Source of the DNA: CAVYTF01 sp963771435 | Lineage (GTDB): Bacteria; Bacteroidota; Bacteroidia; Chitinophagales; Chitinophagaceae | Length of the DNA: 64,000 nt | NCBI GenBank assembly: GCA_963771435.1 | Contig: CAVYTF010000005.1 | Location: 1-64,000 of the forward strand | Direction: 5' to 3' | Part shown: positions 8,438-17,714 of the stretch, piece after piece | How positions within the stretch are numbered: the stretch's first letter is position 1 | Layout of the letters: each line of letters begins with the position of its first letter | Position numbers and translations under genes: made by a program | Notes under the pieces: model-generated | The model's database searches: none | What the model was told of the DNA's origin: nothing | The model's input: only the letters and a program-made list of their open reading frames with translations

Positions 8438-9850
8438 CTACTGGTGCTGGTAACAGCCTATATCTATTGGCGGCATACGGGGGTTACCGTCCAGGTCTAT
8501 ACCGGGCCCTGTGTTTAGGCCTGTGCCAATACAAGGAGAGCTAGGCTGCAAATGGAAGTTATAATAATTATCAACCACATCAATGGTATCAAACAAGGGG
8601 TCCTGGTTAGCGATACAGTTGCTGAAAGTGGCATTAGTAGGAGCTGTAGCGGCAAGGTATAAACAGTTTTGAAAAGCTGCAGTAAAGACATTAGCGCCTT
8701 GTTTATTGGTAGCTATTTCGCTCGTAACGGAGCCCATGCCTCCATAGAAAATGGAATTGATGAAAGTGGCGGTCAGGTCGTAGGTACTGTTTTGACCGTC
8801 AACGTTACTGATGTTTAAAACTGGGTTTATATGCTCAACATATAGGGTGCTGTAGCTGGCAACAGTACAATTATTGAACTGGTAAGCACCGCCTGCATAG
8901 ATGTTTATATTGCTGCCGCCGCAGTTGCTAATGAGGCAGTTTGTGGCGTTGATAGAACTATAGCCAGAGAAAATGCCTGCATCGTAAATATTGTTGATGA
9001 TACATTGGTTAAGGGTTACCTTGGGCTGGCCATTTGCGGCGGGATTAGTGGTAACGATGCCTTCATACCCGTTTTGGATGGAGCAATAGGTCAGAACATT
9101 ATTGATGCTGCTTGTGTTGAAAGAAATGCCGGGCCAACCACCCGGATAGGTATTATATGGAGCGTCAAGCCGGTCCCCGGTGAAGAGGATGCGCGACGCA
9201 GAATCGGGTCCTCCGACGGCGGTTATGGTTCCATTGACCATAATGGATGCATTTGCATGGCAGTAGACCTTGGTGCCGGGGGGAATGATTAGGGTCGTAG
9301 CAGGGTTAACAGTTAAACCACCAAGGATGACGATAGGGAGATTATTTGTCCAGGTAGTATCCTGTGTAACAGTAACGCCGTTTAAGAATTGTGCGTTTTG
9401 CCCATAGGCATCTAACTGCACAAGATCCTTATTGCCGTTGTAAGATATGAGAATACTGTCTTGAACAATAAAAGGAAGGTTAGCTGTATTGGGATTAATG
9501 CTTACAGAAACGAAGACGTACAGGCTATCGTTGGCATCGATAGCAATATTGCTGAAGGCAGTGCCGGGGGAACCGTCCACATTCATTTTAAAATAAGAAT
9601 TGGCGCCCCCCATTAACTGAATACTGTTTAAAAGAAGTTTCTGGTTGTTTGGATTAAAGATTTTGAATGACTGAGTGATGGAGCCAACAGTGGTGAAAAC
9701 GGTGTCGAAATGGAGTGTGTCAACAGAAGTGTTGAAAGAAGCGCCGGAACTGGTAATGAAAGAATCTTTTTGGCATGAGGAGAAAATGGCAATAGCCAAA
9801 AGAATAATAATAAAGAATTGGCGACTACTCACTGACGATTGACGATTCAT
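8438..9850 (-). CDS. lipoprotein with predicted right-handed beta-helix
   Basis: A 470-residue surface lipoprotein. The signal sequence has a lipobox FSSC with Cys26 the lipidated residue, followed by QKDS. Residues ~40-150 form an Ig-like N-terminal domain (VDTLHFDTVFTTVGS). From ~190 there are short repeated strands with Asn/Ile ladders (NCLISNCGGSNINIYAGG, INATNCLIS) typical of parallel beta-helix proteins. The C-terminus PPIDIGCYQHQ resembles the DIGAYE ending of such repeat proteins. It probably sits in the outer membrane. Function unknown; carbohydrate binding is possible. Confidence 0.75.
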   Translation of the reverse strand: MNRQSSVSSRQFFIIILLAIAIFSSCQKDSFITSSGASFNTSVDTLHFDTVFTTVGSITQSFKIFNPNNQKLLLNSIQLMGGANSYFKMNVDGSPGTAFSNIAIDANDSLYVFVSVSINPNTANLPFIVQDSILISYNGNKDLVQLDAYGQNAQFLNGVTVTQDTTWTNNLPIVILGGLTVNPATTLIIPPGTKVYCHANASIMVNGTITAVGGPDSASRILFTGDRLDAPYNTYPGGWPGISFNTSSINNVLTYCSIQNGYEGIVTTNPAANGQPKVTLNQCIINNIYDAGIFSGYSSINATNCLISNCGGSNINIYAGGAYQFNNCTVASYSTLYVEHINPVLNISNVDGQNSTYDLTATFINSIFYGGMGSVTSEIATNKQGANVFTAAFQNCLYLAATAPTNATFSNCIANQDPLFDTIDVVDNYYNFHLQPSSPCIGTGLNTGPGIDLDGNPRMPPIDIGCYQHQ

Positions 9851-9887
9851 TTCGCGATAAAAGTAAGCTAATACAGTTTATGCAAAA

Positions 9888-10589
9888 CTACATTCTATAG
9901 GCAACTGTTGCAATACTCAATTTTATATCTTTTATTTTCAGCATGGCTGTGCCGCAAGCGTCGAGGGTGGCGCCTGTGGTGAGTACGTCATCAACCAGTA
10001 AAATATGTTTCCCTTCCAATTGATGTTTATTTTCAACGACAAAGGCATTTTCCATATTTAGCCAGCGGTTTATACGGTCTTTGTTTGTTTGGGTTTCGGT
10101 AAAAACAGTCCGGACTACACAATTGTCCAAGACCGGTTTTTGCAGAATGCTGCTGATACTGTCTGAAATAACTTCGGACTGGTTGTAGCCGCGCAGCCTT
10201 TGTTTTTTATGATGTAAAGGCAGTGGAACGATGGCGTCGATGTCACGAAACCTGTTACTTTCAAGAAGTTGAAATCCTGTAAGTTTACCAAGAAGTATTC
10301 CTGACTGTTTATTTCCCCTATATTTCAAATCAAACAATAATGTTTGCAATAAAGAATCTTTAGTGAAATAGAAGGCACTCCCTGCGTTCTGAATGTTTAT
10401 TCTTCCTATGAATTTTTTTTCGACTAAATTATCGGGATAAGAAAAGAAACCTGTTTCAGGCAATTCAAGTAAACACTTAGCACAAATTAAATCATCATTT
10501 TGCAAGGCATCTGTGCCGCAGCCCAAACATATATGGGGATAAAATAAATGAAGAAGATCTGTGAGGTAAGATTTTACAGTTGCTATCAT
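9888..10589 (-). CDS. comF: ComF family phosphoribosyltransferase-like protein
   Basis: A 233-residue ComF/GntX protein. Two CxxC pairs near the N-terminus (CLGCG at ~21-25 and CAKCL at ~36-40) form the expected zinc finger. The C-terminal phosphoribosyltransferase fold has LRGYNQSE and the PRPP-binding loop LLVDDVLTTGATLD. In competent bacteria ComF supports DNA uptake; in most others its role is unknown. The length is typical. It lies 37 bp downstream of, and on the same strand as, the lipoprotein gene end. Confidence 0.9.
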   Translation of the reverse strand: MIATVKSYLTDLLHLFYPHICLGCGTDALQNDDLICAKCLLELPETGFFSYPDNLVEKKFIGRINIQNAGSAFYFTKDSLLQTLLFDLKYRGNKQSGILLGKLTGFQLLESNRFRDIDAIVPLPLHHKKQRLRGYNQSEVISDSISSILQKPVLDNCVVRTVFTETQTNKDRINRWLNMENAFVVENKHQLEGKHILLVDDVLTTGATLDACGTAMLKIKDIKLSIATVAYRM

Positions 10590-10920
10590 TACAAGAATAT
10601 CCTATTTGATGCGTCTTTTTTATAAAATAAGGAGCAAAAACATGTTGTAGACTTGTCCAGGTGAGTGGCTAAACTTATCAACTCAATATGCACAATATCC
10701 AAACAAACTTCGCTAAAATTCTTGAAATAATAAAAGAGACCTTGCTCTATTTCAAGGGCCAAGGTAAAGTCATATAAAAGCTATTTCATTCCATTTAGGA
10801 TTATAGATATCAATATCAGGTTGCTAAAAAATACAATGCCATACTAAAATAATTAGTGTGAACAATTAAATTCATCTATTTTTACAAGCTAATTAATTTT
10901 GAACATTAAAAAAATCAAAC
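10590..10920. other. intergenic region upstream of recA
   Basis: This 331-bp AT-rich region lies between divergent comF and recA. I see no LexA-type palindrome. The segment near 10875-10890 (ATCTATTTTTACAAG) is only a weak -7 candidate. No RNA gene recognised. Confidence 0.4.
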
Positions 10921-11943
10921 ATGAGTAATACAGACAAAATAAAAGCCCTAAAACTAACCATTGATAAGATTGACAAAGATTATGGCAAAGGCAGTGTAAT
11001 GATGATGGGCGAGAAGCCGGAACGCATAAATGAAGTAGTTTCCACGGGCTCTATAGGGCTGGATACGGCTCTTGGCATCGGCGGCCTTCCCAAAGGACGC
11101 GTTACGGAGATATATGGCCCCGAGTCAAGCGGTAAAACAACCATCGCTATACACGTCATTGCAGAGGCACAAAAGAAGGGAGGCATCTGCGCCATTATTG
11201 ATGCAGAACATGCTTTTGACAGCGCCTACGCTCAAAAATTGGGTGTAGATGTAGATAATCTACTCATCTCCCAGCCAGACTATGGCGAGCAGGCGCTTGA
11301 GATAGCCGACCGATTAATACTTTCCGGAGCATTAGATGTAGTAGTAATAGATTCCGTAGCTGCCCTCGTTCCCAAAAGCGAACTGGAAGGGGAAATGGGC
11401 GACAGTAAAATGGGCTTGCAGGCAAGGCTGATGAGCCAGGCTTTAAGAAAGCTAACTGCAACCATTAGCAAGACAAACACCATTTGTATCTTCATCAACC
11501 AACTGCGTGAGAAAATAGGCGTTATGTTTGGCAACCCTGAAACAACAACTGGCGGTAATGCATTGAAGTTTTATTCATCCGTTCGCCTTGACATCCGTAG
11601 GCAGGCACAAATAAAAGATGGGGATGAAGCCATAGGCAACCGCGTAAAGGTTAAGGTGGTAAAAAACAAAATGGCACCCCCCTTCCGTAGTGCAGAGTTT
11701 GACATTGTGTTTGGCGAGGGCATCAGCAAAGTGGGCGAGATAATTGACATGGGTGTTGAACTGGGTATAGTAAACAAAAGCGGAAGCTGGTTTAGCTATG
11801 ATACAAACAAATTAGGGCAGGGGCGCGAGGCAGTAAAAAGTTTGCTGCAGGACAATCCCGGTTTAGCTAATGAAATTGAAAGCAAGATAAGAGCAAAGCT
11901 TAATGAATTGCAATCTCCTGCTGCAGCACCAGTAAAAGAATAA
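10921..11943 (+). CDS. recA: RecA recombinase
   Basis: A 340-residue RecA, the DNA strand-exchange ATPase. The Walker A motif GPESSGKTT is at residues ~66-74, the Walker B region gives VVVIDSVAAL, and loop L2 is in the GNALKFYSSVRLDI region. Length and sequence are typical of the core protein. It ends 5 bp before the convergent 11949 gene. No SOS box is visible upstream. Confidence 0.98.
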   Translation: MSNTDKIKALKLTIDKIDKDYGKGSVMMMGEKPERINEVVSTGSIGLDTALGIGGLPKGRVTEIYGPESSGKTTIAIHVIAEAQKKGGICAIIDAEHAFDSAYAQKLGVDVDNLLISQPDYGEQALEIADRLILSGALDVVVIDSVAALVPKSELEGEMGDSKMGLQARLMSQALRKLTATISKTNTICIFINQLREKIGVMFGNPETTTGGNALKFYSSVRLDIRRQAQIKDGDEAIGNRVKVKVVKNKMAPPFRSAEFDIVFGEGISKVGEIIDMGVELGIVNKSGSWFSYDTNKLGQGREAVKSLLQDNPGLANEIESKIRAKLNELQSPAAAPVKE

Positions 11944-11948
11944 ATGGC

Positions 11949-12446
11949 TTAATGCTTATCAAAATAACCCATTTGCCTGAGGAAAGAAACCTGGTCGAAA
12001 TAACTGACATCTTTAGTGATTTTTCCGTTACTGATGTTTAGAATAGAGCAGTTTTGTAAAGTGTAGTTTTTTCCTTTCATATAGTCGGGGACTTCTGTTG
12101 CTGCACTGTCAATGGTACCTTGAGAAGTGTATTCAATAACAAATACATTGTTTGCAGGAATAATACGGGTGATGGTATAACTAAGGTTAGGTGTAGATTT
12201 GAAATAGCGTGTGTAGGCATCCATTATTCCTGCAACTCCTTTTTCAGGATGCGTAAAATTGGGGGATTCAATTACAGCACTGTCCGAGTAAAGCGCTGCA
12301 AACTTTGATACCTCATGCTTATTCATCAACTCAAACTTTTGTTTTACAATATTCAGTGCAGCCTTTTGAGCAAGACAAGGCAATGCAGCGTAAATAAGAA
12401 ACAGCAGGATAGATACTTTGAAATACATATTTGTGTTTTTAAACAA
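11949..12446 (-). CDS. secreted NTF2-like (SnoaL-type) protein
   Basis: A 165-residue protein with an N-terminal signal peptide (hydrophobic stretch ILLFLIYAALPCLAQ ending near residue 26). The mature part reads as an NTF2-like alpha/beta cone fold: KFELMNKHEVSKFAALYSDSAVIESPNF, PEKGVAGIMDAYTRYF, and FVIEYTSQGTID. The family includes polyketide cyclases, ketosteroid isomerases and many proteins without known reaction. Export suggests a periplasmic role. No substrate assigned. Confidence 0.78.
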   Translation of the reverse strand: MFKNTNMYFKVSILLFLIYAALPCLAQKAALNIVKQKFELMNKHEVSKFAALYSDSAVIESPNFTHPEKGVAGIMDAYTRYFKSTPNLSYTITRIIPANNVFVIEYTSQGTIDSAATEVPDYMKGKNYTLQNCSILNISNGKITKDVSYFDQVSFLRQMGYFDKH

Positions 12447-12517
12447 TAAAGATACTTTTTATAAAATAGTTTTCGCTTACTTCTTTTTACTAATTTCATT
12501 GCAACAATAAATTAATT

Positions 12518-14737
12518 ATGAGAAAAACATTCTTCTTTATTATTGCCTGTAACGTAATGGTTGCCCAGGCACAAACCAAAACGCTTTCTGGTTTTACTTC
12601 TTGGGACACAGCAGCAGAGTTTTCGTTAGAAAAGAATTTTGATGCAAACCTCAGTAGCGAAAGCATAGGCAATAATATAAAAGTTCTTTCAGCTAAACCG
12701 CACCATCTGGGCTCTGCCAACGATAAAGAAGATGCTCTATATATTTTAAACCTGTACAAAAGTTGGGGTTGGGATGCTAAGATTGAAACGTTCAAAGTGT
12801 TATTTCCTACGCCAAAAACAAGGGTGCTGGAAATGATCTCTCCAACATCTTACACAGCCTTACTAAAGGAACCTGCTTTGCAAGAAGACAGTACTTCCGG
12901 GCAGGAAGGGCAATTGCCAACCTATAATGCATGGAGCGCAGATGGTGATGTAACAGGCGAACTCGTATTTGTAAATTATGGCCTGCCTGCTGATTATGAG
13001 CAATTGGCAAAGATGGGTGTAGAAGTAAAAGGCAAAATCGTCATTGCAAAGTATGGCCATTCTTGGAGAGGCATTAAACCAAAAGTGGCGCAAGAGCATG
13101 GAGCTATTGGCTGCATTATTTATTCAGACCCGAAAGATGATGGCTATTACCAGGGAGATGTATATCCCGAAGGCGCATTTAAAAATGAATATGGCGTGCA
13201 ACGCGGCTCTATTATGGACATGGTTATTTATCCCGGCGATCCCTTAACTCCCGGCGTTGGCGCCACGGAAGATGCAAAAAGGCTTGACCGTTCGCAGGCT
13301 ACTAATCTTCTAAAGATTCCGGTCTTGCCTATCAGCTACCATGATGCAGAACCTTTGCTTCGTGCACTTGGTGGCCCTGTTGCCCCTGTTGACTGGCATG
13401 GTGGTTTACCTTTTACTTACCACATTGGACCGGGCAAAACAAAGGTGCATTTGCAGCTGGCTTTTAATTGGGACATGGTGGAGTGTAATGATGTGATTGC
13501 AACAATAAAAGGTTCCCAATTTCCTGATGAATGGGTAGTAAGGGGTAATCACTACGACGCATGGGTAAATGGCGCAAGTGACCCCATCAGCGGGCAGGCC
13601 GCTACGCTTGAAGAGGCAAGATCGATCGGCATGTTATTAAAGACCGGCTGGAAACCCAAACGCACACTTGTTTACTGTGCATGGGACGGTGAAGAACCGG
13701 GGCTGCTTGGCTCAACTGAATGGGTAGAAACACACGCCGCAGAACTACAGCAAAAAGTGGTGCTTTATGTTAATTCTGATGGCAACGGCCGTGGATTTTT
13801 AGGCGCAGGCGGCTCTCATGCCCTTGAAAACTTTGTTGGCGAGATTGCAAAAGATGTTCCCGACCCGCAGTTCAAAGTAAGCGTTTATAAACGCCTTTTG
13901 GCAGCCGAGGCTGTTGATGCCTCCTCCAACAAAAAAAAGGAAGATATACTCAACGGCAATGGCTGGAAGTTGGATGCCCTCGGCTCAGGTTCTGATTTTT
14001 CGTCTTTTCTTCAGCATGCAGGCATTTCAACCCTCGACCTTGGATATGGTGGCGAAGATAATGGCGGCGACTACCATTCCATCTACGATTCTTATTATGA
14101 TTATACTCATTTTAAAGACCCCGGTTTTCACTATGGAGTTGCCCTTTCTCAAACCGCCGGTCGTGTTGTATTAAGAATGGCTGACGCTGATGTCCTACCC
14201 TTTGATTTCAGGAATTTGTACAATACTGTGAATGGTTACGTAACAGAAATGATGGATTTATTGACACAAACAAGAGAAAACACCGTTGTAGAAAATAAGC
14301 TATTGGCGCAAAATGATTATACGCTTGCAGCAGACCCTACTAAAGTTTTCGTTGCTCCAAAATCAAAGTCGGAAGTGCCTTACCTTGATTTTTCACCATT
14401 GCAAAATGCGATGGCCGCCTTTAAAAAAGCCACCGACTCACTGAATGTAACTTGGCAGCATCAAATGAATAACAACGATGATCACGATGCTTTCAACAAG
14501 GCGTTATATAAGGCTGAACAGCAACTGCTCACAGACGGCCTGCCGCGCAGGCAATGGTACAGGCATAATTTATACGCCCCCGGTTTTTATACGGGTTATG
14601 GCGTAAAAACCTTGCCCGGCATCCATGAGGCGATTGAACAACGCAACTGGATGGAAGCACAGCAACAAATAAACGTAACGGCAGATGTTATCAACCGCTT
14701 TGCAACTTATCTCTTGCAGGCGGGCGCAATCAAATAA
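12518..14737 (+). CDS. secreted M28 metallopeptidase (glutamate carboxypeptidase II-like)
   Basis: A 739-residue secreted peptidase with signal peptide MRKTFFFIIACNVMVAQAQ. Domain order matches glutamate carboxypeptidase II: a PA (protease-associated) domain around residues 120-280, the M28 zinc peptidase domain around 320-540, and a C-terminal transferrin-receptor-like dimerisation domain from ~590. Zinc and catalytic segments are RGNHYDAWVNGASDP, CAWDGEEPGLLGSTEW and GSGSDFSSFLQH; the second holds the catalytic Glu pair. It should cleave C-terminal amino acids from peptides in the periplasm. Confidence 0.93.
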   Translation: MRKTFFFIIACNVMVAQAQTKTLSGFTSWDTAAEFSLEKNFDANLSSESIGNNIKVLSAKPHHLGSANDKEDALYILNLYKSWGWDAKIETFKVLFPTPKTRVLEMISPTSYTALLKEPALQEDSTSGQEGQLPTYNAWSADGDVTGELVFVNYGLPADYEQLAKMGVEVKGKIVIAKYGHSWRGIKPKVAQEHGAIGCIIYSDPKDDGYYQGDVYPEGAFKNEYGVQRGSIMDMVIYPGDPLTPGVGATEDAKRLDRSQATNLLKIPVLPISYHDAEPLLRALGGPVAPVDWHGGLPFTYHIGPGKTKVHLQLAFNWDMVECNDVIATIKGSQFPDEWVVRGNHYDAWVNGASDPISGQAATLEEARSIGMLLKTGWKPKRTLVYCAWDGEEPGLLGSTEWVETHAAELQQKVVLYVNSDGNGRGFLGAGGSHALENFVGEIAKDVPDPQFKVSVYKRLLAAEAVDASSNKKKEDILNGNGWKLDALGSGSDFSSFLQHAGISTLDLGYGGEDNGGDYHSIYDSYYDYTHFKDPGFHYGVALSQTAGRVVLRMADADVLPFDFRNLYNTVNGYVTEMMDLLTQTRENTVVENKLLAQNDYTLAADPTKVFVAPKSKSEVPYLDFSPLQNAMAAFKKATDSLNVTWQHQMNNNDDHDAFNKALYKAEQQLLTDGLPRRQWYRHNLYAPGFYTGYGVKTLPGIHEAIEQRNWMEAQQQINVTADVINRFATYLLQAGAIK

Positions 14738-14851
14738 AGAGTTATCTAATGAAGCTGTTAAGGGTGATTTTCAATTAGCGTGGAGGGACTCTTTAAAACT
14801 ATTCTTTCCTCTTGCAATATCTTTGTTAGGCAGCTTTGTAAATCTTTTTCG

Positions 14852-17353
14852 ATGGAATCATTTTCTGATGCATTTAAACTGGCGGCTGATCTTATTTATT
14901 ACTCCGGGCGTTCCGTATTCCTTACGGGCAAGGCAGGCACGGGCAAAACCACTTTTCTCAAATACATAAAAGAACATACCACCAAGCAAACAGCCGTAAC
15001 TGCGCCTACGGGGGTGGCCGCCATCAACGCGGGCGGCACCACGCTGCACTCATTTTTTCAACTGCCTTTTTCGCCTTTTATCCCTGAAAGCGGAGGCGCA
15101 GCCTTGCGCAGCGGCGGCATGAACGACAGAAACCGCCTGTTGGGAACCATTAAAATGAACAAGGAGCGCCGCTCCATTTTGCAGCAACTGGAACTGCTCA
15201 TTATAGATGAAATAAGTATGGTGCGTTGCGATTTACTGGATGCCATTGATGCAGTACTCCGTCATTTCAGAAGCCGCCACAACGAACCTTTTGGCGGCGT
15301 ACAATTGTTGCTCATTGGCGATATGTATCAACTGCCGCCGGTCGTGCCCGACGAAGAATGGAGAATTTTATCCACCTTTTATACTAGCCCGTTTTTCTTT
15401 AGCAGCCGGGCAATGGAACAACAGCAGCCAGTCTATGTAGAACTGGATAAGATATATCGCCAGAGTGATGAGAAGTTTATAACCGTCCTGAACCAGGTAC
15501 GCAACAATGAGCTGGATGAAGTTGGCTACAACGTGTTGCACAAACAATATAACCCTACTTTTCAACCGAAGGATACGGATGGGTTTATCACCTTAACCAC
15601 GCACAACCATAAAGCCAATACCATAAACGCAGAGCAGCTTGCTAAGCTGAAAGGGCAGGCTTTTTCTTTCAGGGCGTTGATACAGCAGGACTTTGGCGAA
15701 AAGAGTTACCCTGCAGAGGAAAACCTGCAACTGAAAATTGGTGCGCAGGTAATGTTTATTAAGAACGATACAGAGAAAATAAGACGGTATTTCAACGGCA
15801 AAATAGGAACGGTACAAAAGATAGAGGATGGAAAGATCTTTATTCAATGCGGTTCAGAGCCTGAAGCCATCGAAGTAAAAAAAGAAGTTTGGAAGAATGT
15901 ACGCTACCAGTTGGACGAAAAAACGCAGCAGATCGAAGAGAATGAAATTGGCTCGTTTACGCAGTATCCTTTACGGCTTGCATGGGCCATTACGATTCAT
16001 AAAAGCCAGGGGCTCACTTTTGAGAAGGCTGTGATTGACGCAGGCGCTGCCTTTGCCCCTGGGCAGGTCTATGTCGCTCTTAGCCGCTGCACTTCGCTTA
16101 ACGGCGTAGTGCTCCTTAGCCGCATTAATAGTTCCAGCCTGAAGGTAGATGAGCGCATTGTAAATTTCTCCAAGAACAAAATAGAGGCGGCGCAGTTCCA
16201 GCATGAACTAACAAAAGCACGGCAGGAATTTCAACAAACCATATTGTCGCAGTTATTTGACTTTGCCTCTGCTACTGCCCTCATCAATGCATTAATAAGA
16301 ACTGTTGACGAACATACAGATGCTTTCAACGCAGAAGCCTTGCCCTGGCTCCAAAAAGTACAGGTAAGTCTGGAGTCTTTACAACAAACAGGAACAAAGT
16401 TCAGGGCGCAGTTGCAGCAATTATTCTCTGCGGAAACATCAACCGAAACAAACCCCGCTTTGCAGGAACGTACAAAGGCAGCAGCAAAATATTTTAACGA
16501 GCAACTAAACATCCTGTTGCAGCTTCTCCCAACCTCTCCTGCGGTAACGGACAGCAAGCAATACTCACTCGCCTACAACGAAGACATCAGCGCCCTGCAT
16601 GTGTCGCTAGCACAGCAAAGGCATTTGATACAGTCCTGCGTCGCTGGTTTTGATACCGATATTTATTACCAGCACAAGAACAATTTTGTAGTACCTGCCT
16701 TTAATGTAAACGCTTATGCAGCCGCATCTTCACAAGTAAAGATTGAAAGCCCCTATCCCGTTTTGTACAAACAATTAAAAAAGCTGCGCGATGAATTATG
16801 CACTAAAAACAAACTACCCGTTTACATCGTCGCAGGCAGTACTACTTTAGATGAAATGGCGCGTTTCCTGCCTCATACACTTGAGGAACTGGAACAGATA
16901 AGTGGCTTTGGCAAAGCAAAGATTGAAAAGTATGGCCAACCTTTTTTAGATATCATCACTGATTATTGCGCGTTACAAAACCTTTCTTCCCTTATCCAGC
17001 AAAGAGAGAAAAAGCGCATACGCAAAGAGAAAAGCACTGAACCAAAAACAGACACCAAACAGGAAACCTATAAACTGTTTAAAGATGGCAAAACAGTGGC
17101 AGACATTGCCGCAGCAAGAAGTTTTACCTTATCAACCATCGAAGGCCATCTCGCTCATTTTGTACAGGCAGGTGAAATAAGCATCGAAGAAGTAGTAAGC
17201 AGGGAAAAGATTGTAATTATAGAACCCGCTCTGCAATACCTTCAAAACGGGAGCGTATCAACCGTCAAACAAAAGCTCGGCAACGACATAAGCTTCGGAG
17301 AAATAAGATTGGTTATGGCATGGAAGGAGTTTGAGAAGAGAAGTATGGCGTGA
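14852..17353 (+). CDS. PIF1-like helicase with C-terminal HRDC and helix-turn-helix regions
   Basis: The start used is the ATG at 14852 (MESFSDAFKLAADLI), giving 833 residues; a GTG at 14780 would add 24 poorly fitting residues. The N-terminal half is a PIF1/RecD-type superfamily 1 ATPase: Walker A LTGKAGTGKTTFLKY near residue 25, Walker B LLIIDEISMV near 120, and a C-terminal AITIHKSQGLTFE motif with VYVALSRCTSL. A HRDC-like domain (DELCTKNKLPVYIV to ISGFGKAKIEKYG) and a final winged-helix part (LFKDGKTVADIAAARSF) follow. It probably unwinds DNA during repair or replication. Confidence 0.9.
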   Translation: MESFSDAFKLAADLIYYSGRSVFLTGKAGTGKTTFLKYIKEHTTKQTAVTAPTGVAAINAGGTTLHSFFQLPFSPFIPESGGAALRSGGMNDRNRLLGTIKMNKERRSILQQLELLIIDEISMVRCDLLDAIDAVLRHFRSRHNEPFGGVQLLLIGDMYQLPPVVPDEEWRILSTFYTSPFFFSSRAMEQQQPVYVELDKIYRQSDEKFITVLNQVRNNELDEVGYNVLHKQYNPTFQPKDTDGFITLTTHNHKANTINAEQLAKLKGQAFSFRALIQQDFGEKSYPAEENLQLKIGAQVMFIKNDTEKIRRYFNGKIGTVQKIEDGKIFIQCGSEPEAIEVKKEVWKNVRYQLDEKTQQIEENEIGSFTQYPLRLAWAITIHKSQGLTFEKAVIDAGAAFAPGQVYVALSRCTSLNGVVLLSRINSSSLKVDERIVNFSKNKIEAAQFQHELTKARQEFQQTILSQLFDFASATALINALIRTVDEHTDAFNAEALPWLQKVQVSLESLQQTGTKFRAQLQQLFSAETSTETNPALQERTKAAAKYFNEQLNILLQLLPTSPAVTDSKQYSLAYNEDISALHVSLAQQRHLIQSCVAGFDTDIYYQHKNNFVVPAFNVNAYAAASSQVKIESPYPVLYKQLKKLRDELCTKNKLPVYIVAGSTTLDEMARFLPHTLEELEQISGFGKAKIEKYGQPFLDIITDYCALQNLSSLIQQREKKRIRKEKSTEPKTDTKQETYKLFKDGKTVADIAAARSFTLSTIEGHLAHFVQAGEISIEEVVSREKIVIIEPALQYLQNGSVSTVKQKLGNDISFGEIRLVMAWKEFEKRSMA

Positions 17354-17372
17354 GGGTATTAACAGTTGGCAA

Positions 17373-17636
17373 CTATCTCAGGAATTTTAAAAAAGCAAAC
17401 ATCGCGGCCAATTGCGTTGCCCAAAAAACAAAAGCCCAAAGTATAATTTGGAATTTTGCTTCAGAGATTTTTGCTTCTACAAAATCTTTTGTTGCAATAT
17501 TGGGCACTTGTTCGTTTACTTCTTCTTTTACCGATGCTTTTAGAAAAGTAACTAATGTCTCAGCCTGTTGTTCTCCTAATTTTTCTTTTAGGGTGTTAAA
17601 AAGCTGTATTTCAGATATTTTAATTGTCGCTGCCAT
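17373..17636 (-). CDS. small coiled-coil protein with C-terminal membrane anchor
   Basis: An 87-residue protein. Residues ~5-60 are charged and helical (FNTLKEKLGEQQAETLVTFL then VEAKISEAKFQ) and suit a coiled coil. Residues ~63-85 (ILWAFVFWATQLAAMFAFLKF) form one membrane helix. This layout resembles DUF1640/CCDC90-type proteins, which are common as small accessory genes. No function can be given. A TATATTTG -7 box is 16 bp upstream. Confidence 0.65.
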   Translation of the reverse strand: MAATIKISEIQLFNTLKEKLGEQQAETLVTFLKASVKEEVNEQVPNIATKDFVEAKISEAKFQIILWAFVFWATQLAAMFAFLKFLR

Positions 17637-17651
17637 AAATATTTAAGAATA

Positions 17652-17659
17652 CAAATATA
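17652..17659 (-). promoter_or_regulatory. -7 promoter element for the 87-residue protein gene
   Basis: On the minus strand these bases read TATATTTG, an exact match to TAnnTTTG, 16 bp before the ATG at 17636. The nearest upstream TTTG (17674-17671) is only 11 bp away, too close for a normal -33 box. Confidence 0.4.
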
Positions 17660-17714
17660 CTTAAATGCTTCAAAGAGATACTAAGTCTTAATGGCTAATT
17701 TCTTAATTTGCACT

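Noticed and set aside
8414..8518. Plus-strand frame of 34 codons that looks like a signal peptide (MHPRKILLLLVLV)
   Set aside because: It overlaps the end of the 8438 lipoprotein gene on the other strand and stops at once; probably chance.
14780..14851. GTG start extending the PIF1-like helicase by 24 residues
   Set aside because: The extension does not resemble the family; the ATG at 14852 begins directly before the conserved region.
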